From: Gammaproteobacteria bacterium AqS3
Lineage (GTDB): Bacteria; Pseudomonadota; Gammaproteobacteria; MEIF01; AqS3
Assembly (NCBI GenBank): GCA_001750645.1
Contig: MEIF01000002.1
Span: 40,951 to 104,950 of the forward strand
DNA length: 64,000 bases
Reading direction: 5' to 3'
In this document: piece after piece, positions 61,794 to 64,000 of the stretch
Layout of the letters: the number at the start of each line of letters is the position of its first letter
How positions within the stretch are numbered: the first letter of the stretch is position 1
Notes under the pieces: generated by a model
Databases searched by the model: none
What the model was told of the DNA's origin: nothing
What the model saw: only the letters and a program-made list of their open reading frames with translations
Program-made: the position numbers and the translations under genes

Positions 61794-61958
61794 GGGGCTG
61801 GCATCTACCACTCGATGAGCGAGGCGCATCTGCAGCGCTATGTGAACGAGTTCGCCGGCAGGTGCAACATGGCCGGACAGACGACGATGAACAAGGTCGA
61901 TCAGGTCGTGGCGGGGATGATCGGCAAGCGGCTGACCTATCGACAGCTGATCTGCTGA
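61794..61958 (+). mobile_element. C-terminal remnant of an IS1595-family (ISXO2-like) transposase
   Basis: The frame GAGIYHSMSEAHLQRYVNEFAG, then KVDQVVAGMIGKRLTYRQLIC-stop, matches the end of ISXO2-like transposases (HLQRYLNEF and RLTYRxL). Only about 54 residues remain. It sits immediately after the SIR2 fragment, so the element may have caused that truncation. Confidence 0.72.
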
Positions 61959-62239
61959 ATCAGTCTGCCCCGCTCGGGGAACATCGCACCGCAGGCTCTT
62001 GGAAGCCCCCTGTCCGTTCGTCCGACAGATGGTTTTTTGGGGGTCTCGGCCATTTCAGATCGGATGATGACGCGATATCGGATCCTGCCCGCCGGTCTGG
62101 TGCCGATCCGGGCTGAATATGCGTCCGGCTCTTTGGGGCGGATCGGCCTATGCCCCTGTGAATCATTAACTTTGATTACCTAAATATATAGTTCCCAAAA
62201 TGTTCGTATAATTTAAAGACTTACGAGCCTTTTGTTGCG

Positions 62240-62641
62240 ATGCCGGCCATAGGGTGGTGTGTCTTTTTTTGGGGTCACTTGGCCTTCCGGTGGTTCTGGG
62301 AAAGCTGGGAGCTTTATTGGCTGGGATGTATTTTGGCTTTTTGCGTCTTGCTCCGAGTGCTCGTCGCATTGAAAGGACAGGATGAGCCTGGAAAAACTGC
62401 GCGAATGCTTGGCGTTGTTTACATGCCTTTGCTTATATTTGATTTGTATCTGATTATTTTCTGGACGATTTGGGTGTTCATCTCTGAGTTGGTTGTTAAT
62501 CCGCTCTACGGAAACCGCTTTGCCGCCGGTTTGATCCTGCTCATTTTGGGTTTTGGGATGGTATTCCGGGTTATCTATCGACGCAGAATCATTAGGCAGT
62601 CGAAATCCCAAGCGAGCGAAATCACTTCGTCAAATCCCTGA
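62240..62641 (+). CDS. Family-B-like small membrane protein, copy 3 (divergent)
   Basis: The 133-residue protein has the layout of family B: helices FRWFWESWELYWLGCILAFCVLLRVLVAL, a charged loop (KGQDEPGKTARMLGVVYMP), then LLIFDLYLIIFWTIWVFISELVV and GLILLILGFGMVF with a basic tail. Similarity to copies 1 and 2 is clearest around LRVLVAL and the following loop. Its 3' end overlaps a convergent barrel-tail scar by 20 bases, the same arrangement as copy 1. Confidence 0.65.
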   Translation: MPAIGWCVFFWGHLAFRWFWESWELYWLGCILAFCVLLRVLVALKGQDEPGKTARMLGVVYMPLLIFDLYLIIFWTIWVFISELVVNPLYGNRFAAGLILLILGFGMVFRVIYRRRIIRQSKSQASEITSSNP

Positions 62642-62740
62642 CCGAAGCACCAACGATCAAGCCGGCCGCGATGCCCCCGACCTTTGCGCGGTTTCTGCCC
62701 CACAATTCACCCCCGGTGCCTCTCTGAGACTCCACTTCCT
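62622..62740 (-). pseudogene. Decayed barrel 3' end
   Basis: The minus strand reads WGRNRAKVGGIAAGLIVGASVRDLTK-stop, aligned to WGRHRVKVWGIASGLIAASRVRDARR of barrel copy 1. Nothing further upstream in the barrel is recognisable. Confidence 0.7.
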
Positions 62741-62844
62741 CCGCATCAGACACCCAGAGGATGCGGCACTAAACGCCTCTGCGGCAATGCCATTTTTTTG
62801 GGTAAAATTGCGGCAGTCGCGCCAACGATTACGAGGGAGAAACG

Positions 62845-63342
62845 ATGAACATTCAGGAAAAAAGTTGGCAGGAGCGCCAGCGGCAGATTGAGGATTTGCG
62901 AGCGTATCTTGATCCGTATTCTTTTCACTCCAAACTGAGCGATTGGATGGACACAGTCCTACTTCTCGGCCTTGTCGCTTCGTCTCACATTGACGGCATC
63001 AATGACAACATTGTGATAGTAATTGTCGATCTCGTGCTGCTGGCTCTCGTCGCCTTTACTTGGCTGGGTCGTCATTTTTTAGGTGAAACGGTCAAGGAGG
63101 AGGTGGAGCAGTTGAGTGTCAGAGAAATGGCGCTGCGGTTTGAGAAAGATCGAAAATTTTCTGGCAATTTCATCATCTTAACCGTCGGCCTGATGGTCGG
63201 CTTTTTTTTGGGAGGCGGCATTCTGATTGATAAGTTTTTCGTCGTGATTTTGGCTGCATTTGCACGTTCTGCCTTCTCATATTGGCAAGACTCGAACAAT
63301 GAAAACAAGGCTCGGCGACTTGCGGATCAGAACCGCATCTGA
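62845..63342 (+). CDS. Family-A small membrane protein, copy 5
   Basis: The 165-residue protein shares RQRQIEDLRAYLDPYSFHSKLSDW, VREMALRFEKDRKFSG and NENKARRLADQNRI with copy 4. It has four helices. A TGGGTAAAATTGCG element lies 46 bases before the ATG. Its stop is 12 bases from the stop of convergent barrel copy 4: an intact example of the membrane-gene/barrel pairing. Confidence 0.75.
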   Translation: MNIQEKSWQERQRQIEDLRAYLDPYSFHSKLSDWMDTVLLLGLVASSHIDGINDNIVIVIVDLVLLALVAFTWLGRHFLGETVKEEVEQLSVREMALRFEKDRKFSGNFIILTVGLMVGFFLGGGILIDKFFVVILAAFARSAFSYWQDSNNENKARRLADQNRI

Positions 63343-63354
63343 CGCAGCTTCCCC

Positions 63355-64000
63355 TTAACGTCTAGCCGCCCTGACCCTCTCAGCGGCGATCAGGCCGGAG
63401 ACAATGCCCCAGACCTTTGCCCGATGCCTGCTCCACCAAGTTCCTCCCTCCGATTCTGTGCTCTCTGAATCATCCGCCAGCAAATCATCCCGTCTCGGCC
63501 TGTGACGGACAAACGCCCCAAACGATGCACCGCCGCCGGCACTGGCGAATGTCGATCCGCTGATGTAGATCGTCGTCCTGTCCCGCAGCGACAGGCTTAC
63601 TCCGAGACCGGCGGAAACGACCGTCCGCCGCTGGTTGTAATTGTCCTGCCTGTCCAGCGTGTCGCTGAATGTCACCTGAATGTCCGAGGTTGCACTGATG
63701 CTGACGATATTGTTGACGGCGAACAGCACCGACGGGCTGACCGAGATCGTGTCGCCCCTGTCAAATCTGCCGGCATCGCGTATATGCTCCGGCGGTGTGT
63801 GGGCATAGCCGAAACCGACCCTGAGCACGATGGGATCGTAAGTCCGATACAGCGACAGCCCCGCATTGAACGCACCTCGCCCCCGCCTGAAGTCCTCGCC
63901 CTCTACCGACCGGTTTTCCAGCAGATCGATGCCGAGCCAGCCGAACATCCCCGGCGTTTCGTTCTCCGGCGACAGGCTGCGGCTGATCTGCGCACTCAGT
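63355..64000 (-). CDS. Outer-membrane beta-barrel, copy 4, 5' part beyond window
   Basis: The visible 214 residues match barrel copy 1 very closely (SLYRTYDPIVLRVGFGYAHTPPEHIRDAGRFDRGDTISVSPSVLFAVNN and the hydrophobic tail VWGIVSGLIAAERVRAARR). The frame stays open to the right edge. C39 and substrate genes are expected just beyond 64000. Here the codon at the copy-3 stop position is a normal Arg. Confidence 0.78.
   Translation of the reverse strand, partial: LSAQISRSLSPENETPGMFGWLGIDLLENRSVEGEDFRRGRGAFNAGLSLYRTYDPIVLRVGFGYAHTPPEHIRDAGRFDRGDTISVSPSVLFAVNNIVSISATSDIQVTFSDTLDRQDNYNQRRTVVSAGLGVSLSLRDRTTIYISGSTFASAGGGASFGAFVRHRPRRDDLLADDSESTESEGGTWWSRHRAKVWGIVSGLIAAERVRAARR

Overview
The window is GC-rich DNA that reads best as a gammaproteobacterium, possibly marine or host-associated. 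The basis is a ccmFGHI cytochrome c maturation operon, TonB-dependent uptake, Fap-like C39 peptidase/beta-barrel genes, and paired Baeyer-Villiger-type monooxygenases and carboxylesterases. All functional calls are from reading motifs by eye; no database was searched.

Layout. (1) 1-11.8 kb is a catabolic cluster: a TetR regulator (cut by the window edge), TonB-dependent receptor, two type-B carboxylesterases flanking an FAD monooxygenase, a GPH-type transporter, a CaiB-type CoA transferase and two hotdog thioesterases. (2) 12.0-20.8 kb is a repetitive accessory region. It holds two full copies of a three-gene operon, transcribed leftward as Sec-exported substrate, periplasmic C39 peptidase, outer-membrane beta-barrel. 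Three tandem four-helix membrane-protein genes (family A) lie between them, each followed by a decayed barrel 3' end. (3) 21.1-31.8 kb is the ccm operon (ccmF, then ccmG-ccmH-ccmI), split between ccmF and ccmG by about 6.9 kb carrying a metal-handling module (CsoR-family regulator, HMA and MerT-like proteins) and a single-chain Type ISP restriction-modification enzyme. That enzyme is out of frame at an 8-base C tract. (4) 31.9-35.3 kb has two exported TPR proteins. (5) 35.3-42.0 kb is an island next to tRNA-Met(CAU). It contains unknown genes, an EcoRI-type adenine methylase broken at an 8-base G tract beside a DUF262-HNH gene, and a BsuBI/PstI-like nuclease with a cytosine-5 methylase. (6) 43.0-51.7 kb is a second housekeeping/catabolic run: monooxygenase, DUF885 peptidase, acyl-CoA synthetase, dapB and two serine hydrolases. 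(7) 51.9-56.4 kb holds a third copy of the three-gene operon, whose barrel has an in-frame stop, and two family-B membrane proteins. (8) 56.5-58.8 kb is a MoxR ATPase/VWA pair. (9) 58.9-64.0 kb has more family A and B genes, an ImmA/IrrE-DUF4411 toxin-antitoxin pair, SIR2 and IS1595 scars, and a fourth barrel running off the edge.

The most interesting element is the repeated three-gene operon. Each substrate has a Sec signal peptide and then a bacteriocin-leader-like motif (consensus F/L-M/L-S/N-D/E-x-E-M/F-x4-G) ending at residue 64-65. The next gene is a C39 peptidase of the class that cuts double-glycine leaders, but it is predicted to be exported. The third gene is a barrel like FapF or the MetA-pathway family. 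The first two genes overlap the next start by 4 bases or lie close to it. Promoters share TTGACA, a 7-8 base C tract inside the spacer and an extended -10, suggesting phase variation. Substrates 1 and 3 share their N- and C-termini but differ completely in the middle, and the loci are surrounded by small membrane proteins in tandem. This is either a minimal Fap-like amyloid export system or a polymorphic secreted toxin system with membrane immunity proteins; the sequence alone does not decide between them.
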